Notes: generated from the sequence alone by a model not told the origin. 64,000 nucleotides of DNA from Porpolomopsis calyptriformis (GCA_951640195.1 OX621176.1:930001-994000); one strand, 5' to 3'. Counted from the stretch's first letter, positions 45,910 through 57,730 are shown. Program-made: numbers and translations.

Positions 45910-46044
45910 CGTCGAGGTTGTTGTTCAAGAGAAAAATGGTGACATGTCACATACAATCGCACGTAAAAGCACTCAACAAAATCACATGACTCAACTCTAT
46001 TCTCACACCAACCAGGGACAGCTGGTATCTAACTACCCCAGATA

Positions 46045-46588
46045 TGTAGGAGATCCATCCTCCCTACCAACGGAAAACCTTTCCATCACACAAGAGCTCA
46101 ACCTCACCAAATCTGCATACACATATCCCAAAACCCGACCTTTCCGACTTTCTGATAAACATTCCGATAACGTCCGCCTCTAACCAGAGGACTTCCGAAA
46201 ACACAAACTCCTTCAGAAACACCTCAAACCAATTGGAAAGTCTCTTTTCTTTGTTTTCCTTATCTTATCTACCTTTTCCTATGTTTCTTTCGCCTATCTA
46301 CATAATTTCCACTCACATAATCTTACAAAGGAACTATCCTTTGTACACATACCTACAAAGAAGTTCCTTTATTCACCTCCTCTATATATATCAAGTAGAT
46401 AATCACTAAAAACAAGATAGACACACCTTCCCCAATACATACCTTCCCTTCCTACCCAATATATCAAGCTTTCATAAGCTTGAAACCCCTGTCCATCATC
46501 ATCTGATTACTGAATCAGTTCCTACGTGTTCTAATACCCCTTGGATGAATGAGAGGAATCTCCCTCAAGATCCCTCACGCCTTCTACA
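46045..46588 (+). repeat. LTE-2 3' LTR
   Basis: TGTAGGAGATCC to CCTTCTACA, 544 bp, matching 18257-18800. ACGC follows (46589-46592). The 135 bp before it (45910-46044) should contain the polypurine tract and the promoter of the antisense gene; none is obvious. Confidence 0.9.
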
Positions 46589-46592
46589 ACGC

Positions 46593-47584
46593 ATGCATCA
46601 TGCCTTGGAACCATGCAGCAGACAGAAGCAATGGAAGATGATAAGTGTATGTTATTGATCGTTTTATGTCCATGATCAGTTTATTACGATATCCCTCCCA
46701 GGATTCTGATTCTAATAATAATGAGCCAATGAAGATGAAGTAGAATATTAGAATAGTGAGTGATTGGTATAGTAAATGGTTCCCAAGTTCAATAGGCCAT
46801 ATCACAGAAGGGATCAACTAAATGTGAGTGGTCAGTATCACTCCACTTTTTCATCTATTGAATTTGCATAGCCACAAAAAAATGCAAGGGCCCCCCTCCA
46901 TTTAACATTAAGAAGGACATCTTAACTGCATACCCCATTGATAGCTACACAGATGCCATACCAATTGACCCATCAAAGACCCTTGTCGACATGTTCAAAT
47001 GTTTGAAACAACTTCAATACAACCCTCCAGCTGGGGCAGGTCTTCTGCGCCACAAGTTACTTATCTGCAGTGAACTCAAAGCAGAATACTCAAAGAAAAA
47101 TCTCACAGTTCTGGCTAAGAAAAGAGGCTGGCCAGTGAATATTGACTTCACAGCATTGCCAAATCGGATACTATCAATGAAGAATGAACTTGACAAGCTA
47201 CTGATGGTTGCGCAATCAAAGGAGGCATATTAGAATATTTGACTGACGAGGTCAAACAGCTTCGCATTTCGATGCGCACATTGGCAAACAAGTCAATTGC
47301 AATGGCGCCAAGGAGACTGTTCGAGATCTCACACCCTGGATAGTGAGTACATTTATCTAACTATGAAAGATATCTATTTGATTGGTATTTGCTAGTTATG
47401 GACCAAAGGGTGCCATGATAATTGAAAGCACCCTTCTCCACATATATAATCCCATCGAGACCCCCACAGAGGCATTTGCGCCACTCACCCTTTTACAGTT
47501 TATGCAATGGTTTTTAGTCCCACACATTGCAACATGTCTGATTGAGGAAGACTGGGGATGCTCATATGAAACCGCCTGGGAGGA
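46593..47584 (+). pseudogene. CACTA second gene, C-terminal part (RTC4-like)
   Basis: Resumes after LTE-2. The region 46991-47233 reads MFKCLKQLQYNPPAGAGLL and LTVLAKKRGWPVNIDFTALP. After stops and a possible intron it continues at 47396-47584 with YGPKGAMIIESTLLHIYNP, FMQWFLVPHIATCLIEEDWG and YETAWED, then is cut by LTR-B at the GAGGA site. The last residues follow at 56438. This resembles, from memory, the RTC4-like domain seen in many agaricomycete proteins. Stops mark it as broken. Confidence 0.45.
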
Positions 47585-47730
47585 TGTCATGAAATTGGCA
47601 TTCACTCTCTTAAAAATCCATTCTTTTCCTCTCTTTTCTATGCCTGTTCTCTTTGGAAAGGGGGCTGTCTTTATTGGCAGCAGAGACTATTCATACAAAA
47701 GGGAGGTCCATGTCTAACTACCTATCTAAA

Positions 47731-48557
47731 CTAGTCCATCTTGGCAATCTCTTGTACCATGCTGTCCCTCAAGAACTTTATGAAACTTGAAACTACTTGA
47801 CCATCTAATGCGGCTAGCTTATTGCCCCAGTAAATTGCCCCATTGGTATCACTACCAGAGGCCTGCAATTCAGCAGCCTTCCCTTCAACGAAACTCATTG
47901 CTATCTTCCTTGCCTCTTCACCCAACCAATCATTGGTAGGACTCCACAATAAACTAGGAGGAACTTCTTCCTCCTCAATCTTAATATTGGTTGATGACAA
48001 GGACAAATCTTCAACTAAAAATGATAAGGAGTTAGCTTTACGAAGAGAGTGAGAGAGTTGAGAGCATTACCACTGGAAATAGGACTTAATGGACCAGGGG
48101 TCCAGGGATGGAAGGGGGGACTGGCAGCCCAGTGCTCAGGCTTGGGATCAGCAAAGGGGAGAGGGTGCCCCCAACAATTGGAACTGCAATCAACTCACTC
48201 CTCCAAAGGGAGCTGGGAAGTAGGGGGAGGGGTGTTATCATCCCAAGCTAAGAAAGGGAAAGCCTATTATCAATAAACACAGACCAATAAAGACAAAACA
48301 AAATACTCACCAAGCGGATCCTCTATCAAGCCACAAGCATGCTGGATTGGCCAGCGAATGAATGGACACTTCTTGACTTTGTGCTTGCCACCGCAAGCAA
48401 AACAGGAGAAAGAAGACCAACAGAGGTCAGTGTCAGAAGGGATACACTGAAGGTAGTAATGGAAAGAGTCACAATCAAGGAAGACAGGGGCAGTGCAGTG
48501 CACCACCCCAGACTGCTTGAAGAATCGAACGTAATGGCCTTGGTGGGAGGGAGTCAT
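47731..48557 (-). pseudogene. LTR-B antisense gene, solo-LTR copy
   Basis: Exons 48557-48311 (247 nt), 48247-48071 (177 nt) and 48014-47731 (284 nt, two codons shorter). Exon 1 is open and joins in frame to an upstream segment (MSSVSGFSSLTEEPPFG, from 48683), which suggests an older, longer N-terminus. The Cys cluster is kept. A TGA in exon 2 (after LPLEE) breaks it. Exon lengths are preserved although the sequence is the most diverged copy. Confidence 0.72.
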
Positions 48558-48885
48558 GATGATTGACAAGGATTGAACTGAAGCATAGGGATACAACTCC
48601 ACACTTTTTATATGTCCATGAACAAAGGGAGAACCAAAAGGAGGTTCCTCAGTCAAAGAAGAGAAACCCGATACGCTGGACAAGAGATAGAAACAATGGC
48701 GATCTCATAACCAGAAGAACAATAGGAACCAGTCATGAGACAACACAGCCTAATGCTGTGGAAGACTGTGCCCAATAGAATTGAGTCATCAGAAGCACAC
48801 AGCCTTTCGCAGTATGACTAGGAACAATAGCAAACCTTAATTGGAGGCTGTGAACAATAGAAAATGGGGTGACTGTGGAGGCTGA

Positions 48886-49275
48886 TGTTATAAACTGGTT
48901 GTCAATGAGATGGTTTTACTTCGAAGAGCTCTGTCCCAAGACGATGATAATGTCTCAAGTCCTAGTTATTGGGTTGCTAATGAGGAATCAGACTTAAAGT
49001 CTGAGTACGACTAACTAGGAGTTTATATACTAACTACGCTACTGCAGATGAGTCAGTATCTACATGAGGAATACATGCGACGAGTAGAGATAAGCATGAT
49101 AAGAAACTCAGAGCATGTGAAGAGATGAAACATAGTTGTCGGAAATGAAATCTATCCTATCTAGGGTAAATGAAAAGATATGGAATCATGGGGAATCCCA
49201 AGCAAAGATAAGACAGATCCAACCAATCAATGATGACTAACATAGAGAAGGAATGGAAAAATTATGTCCGTGACA
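48886..49275 (-). repeat. LTE-5 3' LTR
   Basis: TGTTATAAACTGG to TCCGTGACA, 390 bp; partner at 55649-56038 with few differences. Confidence 0.9.
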
Positions 49276-49309
49276 TACACCTCGTTTTTCAGGAATTTCA
49301 ACCCGAAAT

Positions 49310-50050
49310 TCAAACCTGGGCGGTGTCAGGCATTTCATTCTCTGAGGCCTGAGTCGAGATTTCCTCAGTGACGGGGGCCTCAATGGTCACTGAGAGAGAA
49401 GCAATGGGGGCGGTTTCCGAAGCCGCTTTGATGGGGGAAGGGGCTCGGACTGTCGCGATGTTGTCCTCATCCGGGTATTCCAAGTCGAGATTGATTGGGT
49501 ACTCGACTGACGCACCGTATTCGATCAGCATCTCCGTTGTCGCGAGGTCATGCTGAGCTCGGAGGAAATCCTCCCTAGAAAGTTGTTCAGCTCGACAACT
49601 CTCTTCTACGAGTTTGGCGATGATGGCGCGGGTAGTGACGTCGTAGCAATCGACCCATGTTCTTCTCTTTTGTTGTTGGAGCTCCCAAATTTTGAGCTCA
49701 CTGTTGTCCCAATGGTTCTTCCAGAATGAGATGCTCTTCTGTAACGATTCATTCTCAGCTCACAAAATGTCGCATTCCTCACGGAGTTCTCAGTTCCAAT
49801 TACTGACACTGTTGCTATGGACTGTGAGATGGGAGATAGTGATGGTGGGATCTTCGGGGGGAGGAGTTTGAGTAGGATACTCCTTGAAGAAATCCTTGGC
49901 GCAAGCACGAGCTTGTCAATGTAGTTGTCGAGTGGAGGAGGTAGAGGTGGAGGGACTGGGAGTAGGGGAACGGATGGCAGACGAAGGGATTCATCCAGTA
50001 CGTCTGATGGCGACTTGTTGGTCAGGGGTAGAAGTGCGAGAGGCGGGCAT
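49310..50050 (-). pseudogene. LTE-5 downstream gene, same strand as pol, coiled coil
   Basis: Starts MPASRTSTPDQQVAIRRTG at 50050. Then come a Ser/Pro-rich stretch, a coiled-coil region (ENESLQKSISFWKNHWDN, IWELQQQKRRTW), and an acidic C-terminal part (DLEYPDEDNIATVRAPSP) ending near 49310. At least four TGA codons interrupt it. No Cys cluster, and it is in sense orientation, so it differs from the antisense genes of LTE-1, -2 and -4. Function unknown. Confidence 0.55.
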
Positions 50051-50219
50051 TGTTGAATGAAGACTTTCGATGTTGAAATTGAAATAACAGTATTGGATAA
50101 GTCCAGAACTATGAGGTGTTGTCGAAAGTGGGAAAATATTGGATGGAGTCGTATTAACAACTCTAGGTTTATAAGTGCCTCTCGGATCTAAGAATAGAAT
50201 TCAAAAAATGGACAGCCAG

Positions 50220-51239
50220 AATGATGACAAACAAGTTAAGTCGCCGTTTGAATTGAGTCTTCGTAAGTCTTCACAATTTCCTTGGCATGTTGTAAGACAT
50301 TCGATCATTCTTCCCAAGTAGCTTCTTCAATTGGATAACCTCTCCATTTGACCAAATATTTTTGTTGGCGTTTAGCTCCAGAGTGTTGAAGAATAGATTC
50401 GACTTCGTATTCTTCTTCATTCTCAATCAGATCTGGGGGAGGTCGAGACGTATCAGTGATGTCAGGGTGGAGCAACTTATCTTCAATGTTTGGTCTCAGG
50501 AGTGATACATGAAAAACTGGGTGGAGCCTCCAGGTTCTGGGGATATCAATGAGATACGCAAGATCCGATACTTGTTTCAGGATCTTGAATAGTCCAGTTC
50601 TTCGGTTATCCAATTTCTTGGCAGGTCGAGTCGTCTTGATATTCTTGGTATCCAACCAAACCAAATCTCCAACTTTGAAGGAGGGAGAGAGTTTCCATTT
50701 TCAGTCAGCATATTTCTTCATCGATTCTGCGGCATGTGATAGTGATTCGCCAGCATTCTTCTGAGCACACATGAGATGTTTATGGAAGGTGTTTGCTGTG
50801 GGGACATTACTCGGGGACTCGATAGTGATTGGTAAATGAGGGTAACGGCCATATTCTAAATAGAAGGGTGATTGTGAAGTGGCGGAATGTTGTCGATTGT
50901 TGTAAGCGAATTCAGCAGAAGCCAACCATTCGGACCAGTCATCTTGCATGAAGTTGGTATAGAATCGTAGGTAGACTTCGAGTTCTTGATTTGTACGTTC
51001 AGTCTGACCATCAGTTTTGGGATGATAAGTGGTAGACAGTCCAGAAATGGTCCCTAAGAGTTTGTTAAGGGCTTCAGTGAATTTCGATGCAAATTAAACT
51101 CCACGATCAGAAATGATCTTCTTTGGCCATCCATGATGTTTCCAGATGTGATCACGGAAGAGTTGGGCAGTGCCTTCTGATGAGAGGTTGGAAGTCATTG
51201 GAATAAAATGAGCACATTTTGTAAAGCGATCAATGACGA
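50220..51239 (-). pseudogene. LTE-5 integrase C-terminal half and chromodomain
   Basis: From the LTR-A junction: IDRFTKCAHFIPMTS, WPKKIISDRGV (second Asp), a TGA, then YHPKTDGQTERTNQELEVYL (Glu), WSEWLASAEFAYNNRQHSAT, and the GPF/Y-like region (KKLDNRRTGLFKI). The chromodomain (YEVESILQHSG, KYLVKWRGYP, ATWEE) ends near 50270. The zinc module and the first Asp are missing, lost at the LTR-A junction. Confidence 0.8.
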
Positions 51240-51827
51240 TGATACGTCTGCTTCGTGTATGAGAACCGAACACAGAACAAGGTGCGAGGACAACTATAAA
51301 GAGTCTCGACACAGTCTATGATCAATGATCGTGGAAAGGAAGTCTTCAATCGTTCGCGAACGAGATCGATTGGGGAATCAGAAGGATCGGAGAATCGAAA
51401 GAGGAACTCTTAAAAGATCTAAAGAGGATCTAGTCTCGAGAGCGAGAGAGAAGCGAATATCTAACTTGTTAGATCACTAGCTACAACATACAGTATATAT
51501 ATCTTCTAGTACAAGGATCCCTTTGAGTGTATATGATAAAAGGGGAGCCTCTCTAATGATCTAAGGGGAAAGTAGTGAATGGAAATGAAGGAATCAAATG
51601 AAAAGGGAGAAATAGAAGAGAACAGATGCCTTTGAATGGTGTCTTCCCTTTGATATACAAACTTTCATTCGCGTTCGGAAAGCTTCGATCGCATTCGGAG
51701 CGTTCGATGATTCTCGAAGTCGTTCGGGACGTTCGGAAGCTATCGGGAGCGTTCGGAGGGTTCGAGTTCGTGTTCGAAGGACTTGGTAGGCGTCTAGTAT
51801 GGGGGCAGGCATGGGACAGTCGTATTA
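51240..51827 (-). repeat. LTR-A remnant inside LTE-5
   Basis: Reverse-complement copy of the LTE-1 LTR, starting TGATACGTCTGC at 51240. The far end is unclear: alignment with 7243-7840 breaks at about 51795, and the sequence beyond continues the integrase frame (LRTDIIRLSHA). No target duplication is found. About 100 integrase codons are absent, so the copy probably arose through insertion followed by a deletion or recombination. Confidence 0.7.
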
Positions 51828-53328
51828 TGTCTGTGCGCAAAGATACTTCCTCCGGCACCACAATTCAACCTTCAACATCGTGAACCAACCCATCAGCTTG
51901 GTCCCAAAACAATGAGGCATCCTCGATTCTCTGTGAGATCTTGTTCAGTATTGGTAGCTTGAAGCATAATCTTGCGAAAAAGTCTGGTTTCGAAAGTTTG
52001 ATGATCGAATTGATCCAGTGATCATTCGCAATTAAAATCTCATTTTCCACCTCGCCTTTACCTCCGTTGAAATAATCCGGGCGCCTGGACAATCCATCAG
52101 CCTTTTTCTTTCTCCCTGGGATGTACTCGATTTTGTATTCGTATCTTGCCAAAATCTCTGACCAATGAGCACGTCGTCCAAATAACACTTGAGCAGTACT
52201 GAAATACTTGAGGGTGAGACTGTTGGTACGAATAAGGAGGTCATGTTGTGAACCTTCTAAAAGGTGTCGCCACGCATTGAGACAGTCTATTATCGCTAAA
52301 AGCTCAGCGTCGTGAGTTGGGTAATTCTTTTCAGCAGGGGTTAAAGATCTCAAATGAAAGCCTACAGGTTTCCAGTCATTTTCATGCAGCTGAGACAGTA
52401 TGCCTCCTAAGGCAAATCCAGAGGCGTCAGTCTCCAAGCAATATGGCAGGTCCTAATCCGGTACTTTGAGGAGAGGGGCATTTGTGAGGGAGTGTTTCAA
52501 CTGATCAAAGGCGTGTTGTCGTTTAGGAGTCCATTCCCATATAGTATCTTTGCAGAGTAGTTGGTTAAGTGGTTGAGCGATATCTGAAAAACCTTTGATA
52601 TATTTTCTCCAGAAGTTTGCACTTCTGAGGAAGGATTGAAGTTGTTTGATGGTCTAAGGTTTGGGCCATTCAACTATGGCTTTGACTTTCTTGGGATTGG
52701 TTCTGATATGACCTTTCATCAAGGTCATTCCCAAATAGATCACCTCTTCCTTCTCAGATTGACATTTAACAGGTTTACAGGAGAGTTTATGTTTCTTCAT
52801 GATATCAAGAGTCTTGAATGTCCAGTGTCATAGTTCTTGTAGATCGTTTCCGCAGATGAGAACGTCGTCGATATAGATAAAAACACAGCCTGATTTTAGT
52901 ACTTCAGTGAATTGTGTATCAATCATTCGTTGGAATGTAGCTGGAGAATTCCGTAGACCAAAGAACATCACTCTTGGTACAAAGAGTCCTTCGACTGTAA
53001 GGAAGGCAGCTTTCCATTCGTCACCTTCGTTTATACGAATATTGTTGAATCCTCATCAGATATCCACAACTGTGAATAGTGTAGCAGATCGGAGTTTTGG
53101 TTGTTGAATGATCTGATGCAAGAGAGGTAGGGGATAGCAGTCAGGAACTGTAAAGTGGTTCAAATATCGATAGTCTTCGATTGGTCTATATCCAGCATCT
53201 TGTCCTTTCGCATTGATATCTTCAGCTTTCTTGCTCAGGAAGAAGGGGGCAGCTTGAGGCAAAGATCCTTTGAAGATTCATCCAGTGGCTACGTTTTCAG
53301 CTAAAAACTTCTTCAAATATTCTATCTC
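51828..53328 (-). pseudogene. LTE-5 reverse transcriptase and RNase H
   Basis: From about 53328: EIEYLKKFLAENVATG, PFFLSKKAEDINAKGQD, FTVVDI followed by two TGA codons (RW or similar expected), GFNNIRINEGDEWKAAF, VMFFGLRNSPATFQRM and the catalytic FIYIDDVLICGND near 52870. RNase H is open at 51865-52437 (METDASGFALGG, HDAELLAIIDCLN, KADGLSRRPDYF). Confidence 0.82.
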
Positions 53329-54129
53329 TCAAGGGGACATCGGATAAGTCACGTCAGTTTGAGGTATGAAGTCATCTCTGAGGTCAATGATGTGATCGAA
53401 CTCGGAATGAGGTGGAAGGCAATCGAAGGACTCCTTGGCAAAGACACTAGCATAGTCTTTCCAGTAAACCTCCGGTACAAACTTTCGCATATCTTCCTCC
53501 ACTGTGCTAGCTCGAGATTCGTCTGATTTTGAAATACTTGCAATCGCCAGTGAGACTGATTCTACCACAGAGGGCTCTGCTTCGCTGCTACAATACCGAC
53601 GAGAAGTCTCTTTGCCTCCGAGAGCCAGTGTTGACTTCTCCCAATCGATACTAGGGTTTTGAGCTCTGAGCCATGGGTAGCCAAGGATAATATCAAACTT
53701 GGATCTGAGGTCAGTCACTTCCAAATGGATCCTTTCAATGTGTCCACCTAGAGCTTCTATCCAGACATCTGTGTCAAAAACGATCAGGCCTCCTTGGTTC
53801 TCTGACCCATCGGCATTCCGTACAGGGATTGGGGTTTCTAAGTCCTGAAGAGTAAATTCGTGACAAGTTGCGAAGGTCTCATCTATAAAGTTTCCAGAAG
53901 CTCCGCTATCAATAAGACACATGGCGGGGACATGTCGGCCACTGTCTGAAGCTTTGATCCAAACGTCCATTGTAAGTCCTGAATCGCCCTTTTCAATAGT
54001 ACCAAGAGTTCGAAATAGATTGCATGGGGTAATGGTACATCGAGTGGTATAGTCCGTAATGTTGGGCAAATCGTCCAGACTTTTCAAAAACCCTGGGACT
54101 TCAAGTCCGTCGCCAGCCTCTTCTTTCAA
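53329..54129 (-). pseudogene. LTE-5 aspartic protease region
   Basis: Open for 266 codons. The catalytic triplet is intact in AMCLIDSGASGNFIDETF; the second motif is FDIILGYPWLRAQNPSIDW. The C-terminal part (VYWKDYASVFAKESFDCLP, FDHIIDL) is the usual link to the reverse transcriptase, and ends in a TGA after TYPMSP. Confidence 0.82.
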
Positions 54130-55600
54130 TCATCTGACCAATTGCATATACCACATTTCGCCATATCCGACGGAGTCTCGCTTGTTGCCAGTGTAGCAGG
54201 TGAGTTAACGTTCTCCATGTTGGGCTCAGCAGTAACGACATGTATACCTCTGCCTCGTCCTCATCCTCATCCTCTGTAACCTCCTCTACCTCAATAGTAT
54301 CCTCCTCGACGTGAGGGAGAGGTATTGGGTATATTCTTTGCATCACTGGTGACACAGTTTGGGCAGGTGTTCGCGAAGTGGCCAGGTTGGCCACAGGAGT
54401 AACAGTTTCCATACGGGATCGTAAGGGTAGAAGAGGAAGATTCTTCTCTTTTGACGGTGGGGGCTGCTGATGTTTGACAGGTCGTTGTTGCAGCCACGTA
54501 TGATCCTCAGGCAGGAAAGGGATTAGAGTATTGGGGTCAGGACGTAGAGGACTGTTTCTGTGAAGCGAGAATGTCCTTTTGATGTTGGTAACATGTCGTG
54601 GCATCCTTCCACTCTTGAAGTGTGGTAGGGACGGCGGGGAGTCAGTAAACATATTCTATGAACTCGGAATCAAGTCCAGCTTGGTAAAGATCAATGAGGG
54701 CGGCGTCATTGAAACCAGTATCAACCTGTAAGGTGCCGAAGTGCAGGTTATAGTCTTCAATCTTCTTTCTTCCCTGGCAGAGATTCTTGATATCGTTACA
54801 AGCACAAGACTGTCTGTCGATTCCTTCAAATGTTGATTGGAATCGAGCCACAAATGTGGCCCAGGTAGCAGTCAGGCCAGTCCAGTTGACAGTTCTCATG
54901 TCGTTGGTTTCTTTCTCAGACCAGGTTTGGGCCATTGTGCCCTTCATGAAAGAAAGGGCAAAGGGGATCTTGTGTTTGTTGCGGTATGGTTTTCCCAAAA
55001 GTATAGTTTGCAGCTGTTAATAAATTTGTCAACGTCCTGCTGTCGACCAGTGAACTTGTCTGGTTTGGCCATCTTTATCTCAATGGTGGGAGCGGCAGGA
55101 GGTTGTGGTTGAGGTTGCGGTGGGGGCTGAGGCTGAGCTTGAGCGGCAAGTTGCTAGTTGAGGTTTTGAATCTCTGCCACCTGTTGAGCGTTTGAAGCCT
55201 GGAGATTAGCCATCTCCCTCCATAAGTCATTCATGACTGCAAGAATTTCGTTGAGGTTGGGAACAGGGGGATTAGTGTGGGAACCTATTGGATCTGGTGA
55301 TGGTGAATGTGAAGGTGTTGTTAAGGGTGAAGAAGGTCGAGTAGGTTGTTGGAATGGGAAGGGTTGATACCTAACAGTAGGGGGAGTGATGGGACATTGT
55401 GACTGGGCAGCAGCGAGTAAATGAGTTGTTTTGCTTCGAGTTCTTCCTAGAGCTTGTGAGATACTTGGTAGAGGGGAAGCTTGACTAGCTTCCTTGTTTG
55501 GGTCTGGGAAGATTCGAGTTTGTGAGTAAAGCGATTGAGAGAGAGGATTCTGCTCAGAAGGATCGTAAAGATCTTCGTCGTCGTCGTCCAGTGTGAAAGC
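54101..55600 (-). pseudogene. LTE-5 gag
   Basis: The N-terminal part (LDDDDEDLYDPSEQNPL, from about 55600) is Pro/Ser-rich. MNDLWREMANLQASNAQQVA near 55240 starts a helical stretch followed by a Gln/Pro repeat. The capsid-like part (PDKFTGRQQDVDKFINSCKL; MKGTMAQTWSEKE) changes frame in a T run near 54995. The zinc knuckle CYSCGQPGHFANTCP lies near 54380. Broken by stops and frameshifts. Confidence 0.78.
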
Positions 55601-55648
55601 AAAGGTGGATCAAGTAGAGGGGAGAGAGCAAGAAGGAAGTCTGATTCT

Positions 55649-56038
55649 TGTTATAAACTGGTTGTCAATGAGATGGTTTTACTTCGAAGAGCTCTGTCCC
55701 AAGACGATAATAATGTCTCAAGTCCTAGTTATTGGGTTGCTAACGAGGAATCAGACTTAAAGTCTGAGTACAACTAACTAGGAGTTTATATACTAACTAC
55801 GCTACTGTGGATGAGTCAGTATCTACATGAGGAATACATGCGACGAGTAGAGATAAGCATGATAAGAAACTCAGAGCATGTGAAGAGATGAAACATAGTT
55901 GTCGGAAATGAAATCTATCCTATCTAGGGTAAATGAAAAGATATGGAATCGTGGGGAATCCCAAGCAAAGATAAGACAGATCCAACCAATCAACGATGAC
56001 TAACATAGAGAAGGAATGGAAAAATTACATCTGTAACA
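55649..56038 (-). repeat. LTE-5 5' LTR
   Basis: 390 bp, TGTTATAAACTGG to ATCTGTAACA; partner of 48886-49275. A TATATAC-like box is near 55788. GCTGA follows. Confidence 0.9.
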
Positions 56039-56437
56039 GCTGACTCATAATGACTCCTACTTTAGAAATACTATATAAACCCTGAGGGCAAAGCGGATCA
56101 TCACTTCGTCCTCCTGTGAGATTACTTGTAGTAGCACGAACGCAATCAGAATCATCAGACTTCTTTTCAATCAGAACAAGAAAAGAGAAACATAAACTCA
56201 CAACTATTGAGCCAACTGTTCATGCCTATATTCCCTAAACTCTCAGCAGAGGCATGCAATGGATTTAACCTACAACAGAACTTCTTTGTAGAGGTCAAAC
56301 TTAACACGGAAGGAATCATTACCCTTTATGAAGACGTCCCAGTCAGAACCTTTTTCTATATCCTCTTAGACCTATTAAGCTCCAAGGCCTGCCTTGTGAT
56401 CAATGAAAAAACTTGCAACTACAGTTGTGACAGAGGA

Positions 56438-57730
56438 GATGGATGCAAGCAGGGAGGTCAGTTGTTAGGTGTGAAGCAGGACTCAGGTCTTCACTCTGGG
56501 AGGTCCAATGTGGGTCTTAGCTGATGCAAACAAGGAAGTTGGCAAGTCCAAGTTGTGGTTCAACCTAGAGAAGTACAAGCAATTCCGAGCTGCCTATATT
56601 TACCCTAGCTGAGTCCGAAAATGTGATTATGTAATCAATCCATGGAACGATTGTGTAAGCAATGATTAAGTGTAAAAGATAAGATAAGAAAGATAAGAAG
56701 GAGTGACAAATGTCACACTTGTGACCGTGACTCGACCGGTCGGGTAACGGTCACGTTGTGACAGCGTGACAATCGCAGCATCGAAAATGATAGTAAAGAG
56801 AACTGGCACACAGAAAGGAAATAATAACCAAAAAAGAGACTCATTGTAACATCAGTGCAGCATTACACCAAGTTGAAGACGACAACCCAATGTTCAATGA
56901 AATCATCATGAAGAACAACAGAGAAGCTCACAAGGCATCCTGATGTATAGAGATGACGAAGGAAATGGATATTCAAGTATGCGCTATTTAATTCCCTGAA
57001 TATAATACTAATATCATTATGTTTTAGGGCATTGGAGCAACTGTCAAGGCTTCACCAAAGGCTGGCCCTTCAAAGTTCCCTGGCACTCTCGATGATACAC
57101 TTGTGAGTATTGTGCTTCTTGTTGCTCATCAAACTGATACGATACACCAGGATAATAATGGAGTCCTACCAATGAAAGTGCGCAGGTCCCTGCACAAGAA
57201 CGCAAGTATTTCCCCATCGCCTCTTTCACTTGTTTCACCTCAACTGACCTGTGGTGGAACACCTCTGAGACAGACTGGGCCTGTATAATAGTGAACAAGA
57301 CATTGAACTCCCAAAACAAGCTTTCAAATCGCAACCACCCTCATTGACTCTATTCCATTCAGCTATAGACTTTAATTGGGAATCCTGCAACACCTGTATC
57401 GCTCGAGTGTGTATTCCTATGTGTTTCTCTCTCTCCTTGTGTTTCACCTTCATCCTGTCCTATGCACGTTGCAATATATTGTATTTCAGTTACATGTCAA
57501 CTTAAATTCAGCTACAGTACTTGATTAATGAAAATCAGTTGCCAACCCGCTGCTTTTCAATGCGATATACTGAAATAAAGTGATTGAATCGCTGATTTTA
57601 AGACACAAAAAATACCCAATCAGTGATTGAGCAGCTGATTTTTTCAGCTGTTCAATCACTGAAAAAATCAACAATCAGCAATGGGATCACTGAGTTTCAG
57701 ACATAGTGTCACTGAGTTTCAGTGAATAAT
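56438..57730. other. CACTA right part: end of the second gene and subterminal repeats
   Basis: The first 90 bp continue the RTC4-like frame (MDASREVSC, then a stop). The rest shows no gene; short frames near 57103-57334 are not conserved. From about 57480 the DNA is rich in GCTGATT and CAGTGATTGA units in both orientations, the subterminal repeats of the CACTA element. Confidence 0.55.

Larger units (their letters stand above)
18257..46588 (+). mobile_element. LTE-2: Ty3/gypsy retrotransposon, host of LTE-3, LTE-4 and a solo LTR
   Basis: Two 544-bp LTRs with TGTAG...CTACA tips lie at 18257-18800 and 46045-46588, differing by a few percent by eye. The flanking bases are ACGC on both sides (18253-18256 and 46589-46592). 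Without its insertions the element is about 8.6-9.2 kb. It contains gag, protease, reverse transcriptase, RNase H and integrase on the plus strand, then an antisense gene before the 3' LTR. It sits in the second CACTA gene. All pol frames are interrupted, mostly by TGA. Confidence 0.9.
48886..56038 (-). mobile_element. LTE-5: chromodomain Ty3/gypsy element, 7.2 kb
   Basis: Two 390-bp LTRs, 48886-49275 and 55649-56038, tips TGTTA...TAACA (TGACA in the left copy), target duplication GCTGA (48881-48885 and 56039-56043). The site is intact in other LTR-B copies. Minus-strand order: gag, protease, reverse transcriptase, RNase H, integrase (gapped by LTR-A), chromodomain, then a same-strand extra gene before the 3' LTR. 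Confidence 0.92.
47585..56432 (-). repeat. LTR-B, solo copy, split by LTE-5
   Basis: From TGTCATGAAATTGG (47585) to GTTGTGACA (56432), flanked by GAGGA on both sides (47580-47584 and 56433-56437). Cutting out LTE-5 leaves about 1690 bp, so this is a solo LTR formed by recombination between the two LTRs of a full element. The retroelement sense is opposite to LTE-3, so coordinates of its gene are on the minus strand. Confidence 0.9.

Noticed and set aside
50049..50160. N-terminal part of a 184-codon minus-strand frame (49606-50160)
   Set aside because: The neighbouring frame starting MPASRTSTPDQQ gives the coherent protein, despite its TGA codons.
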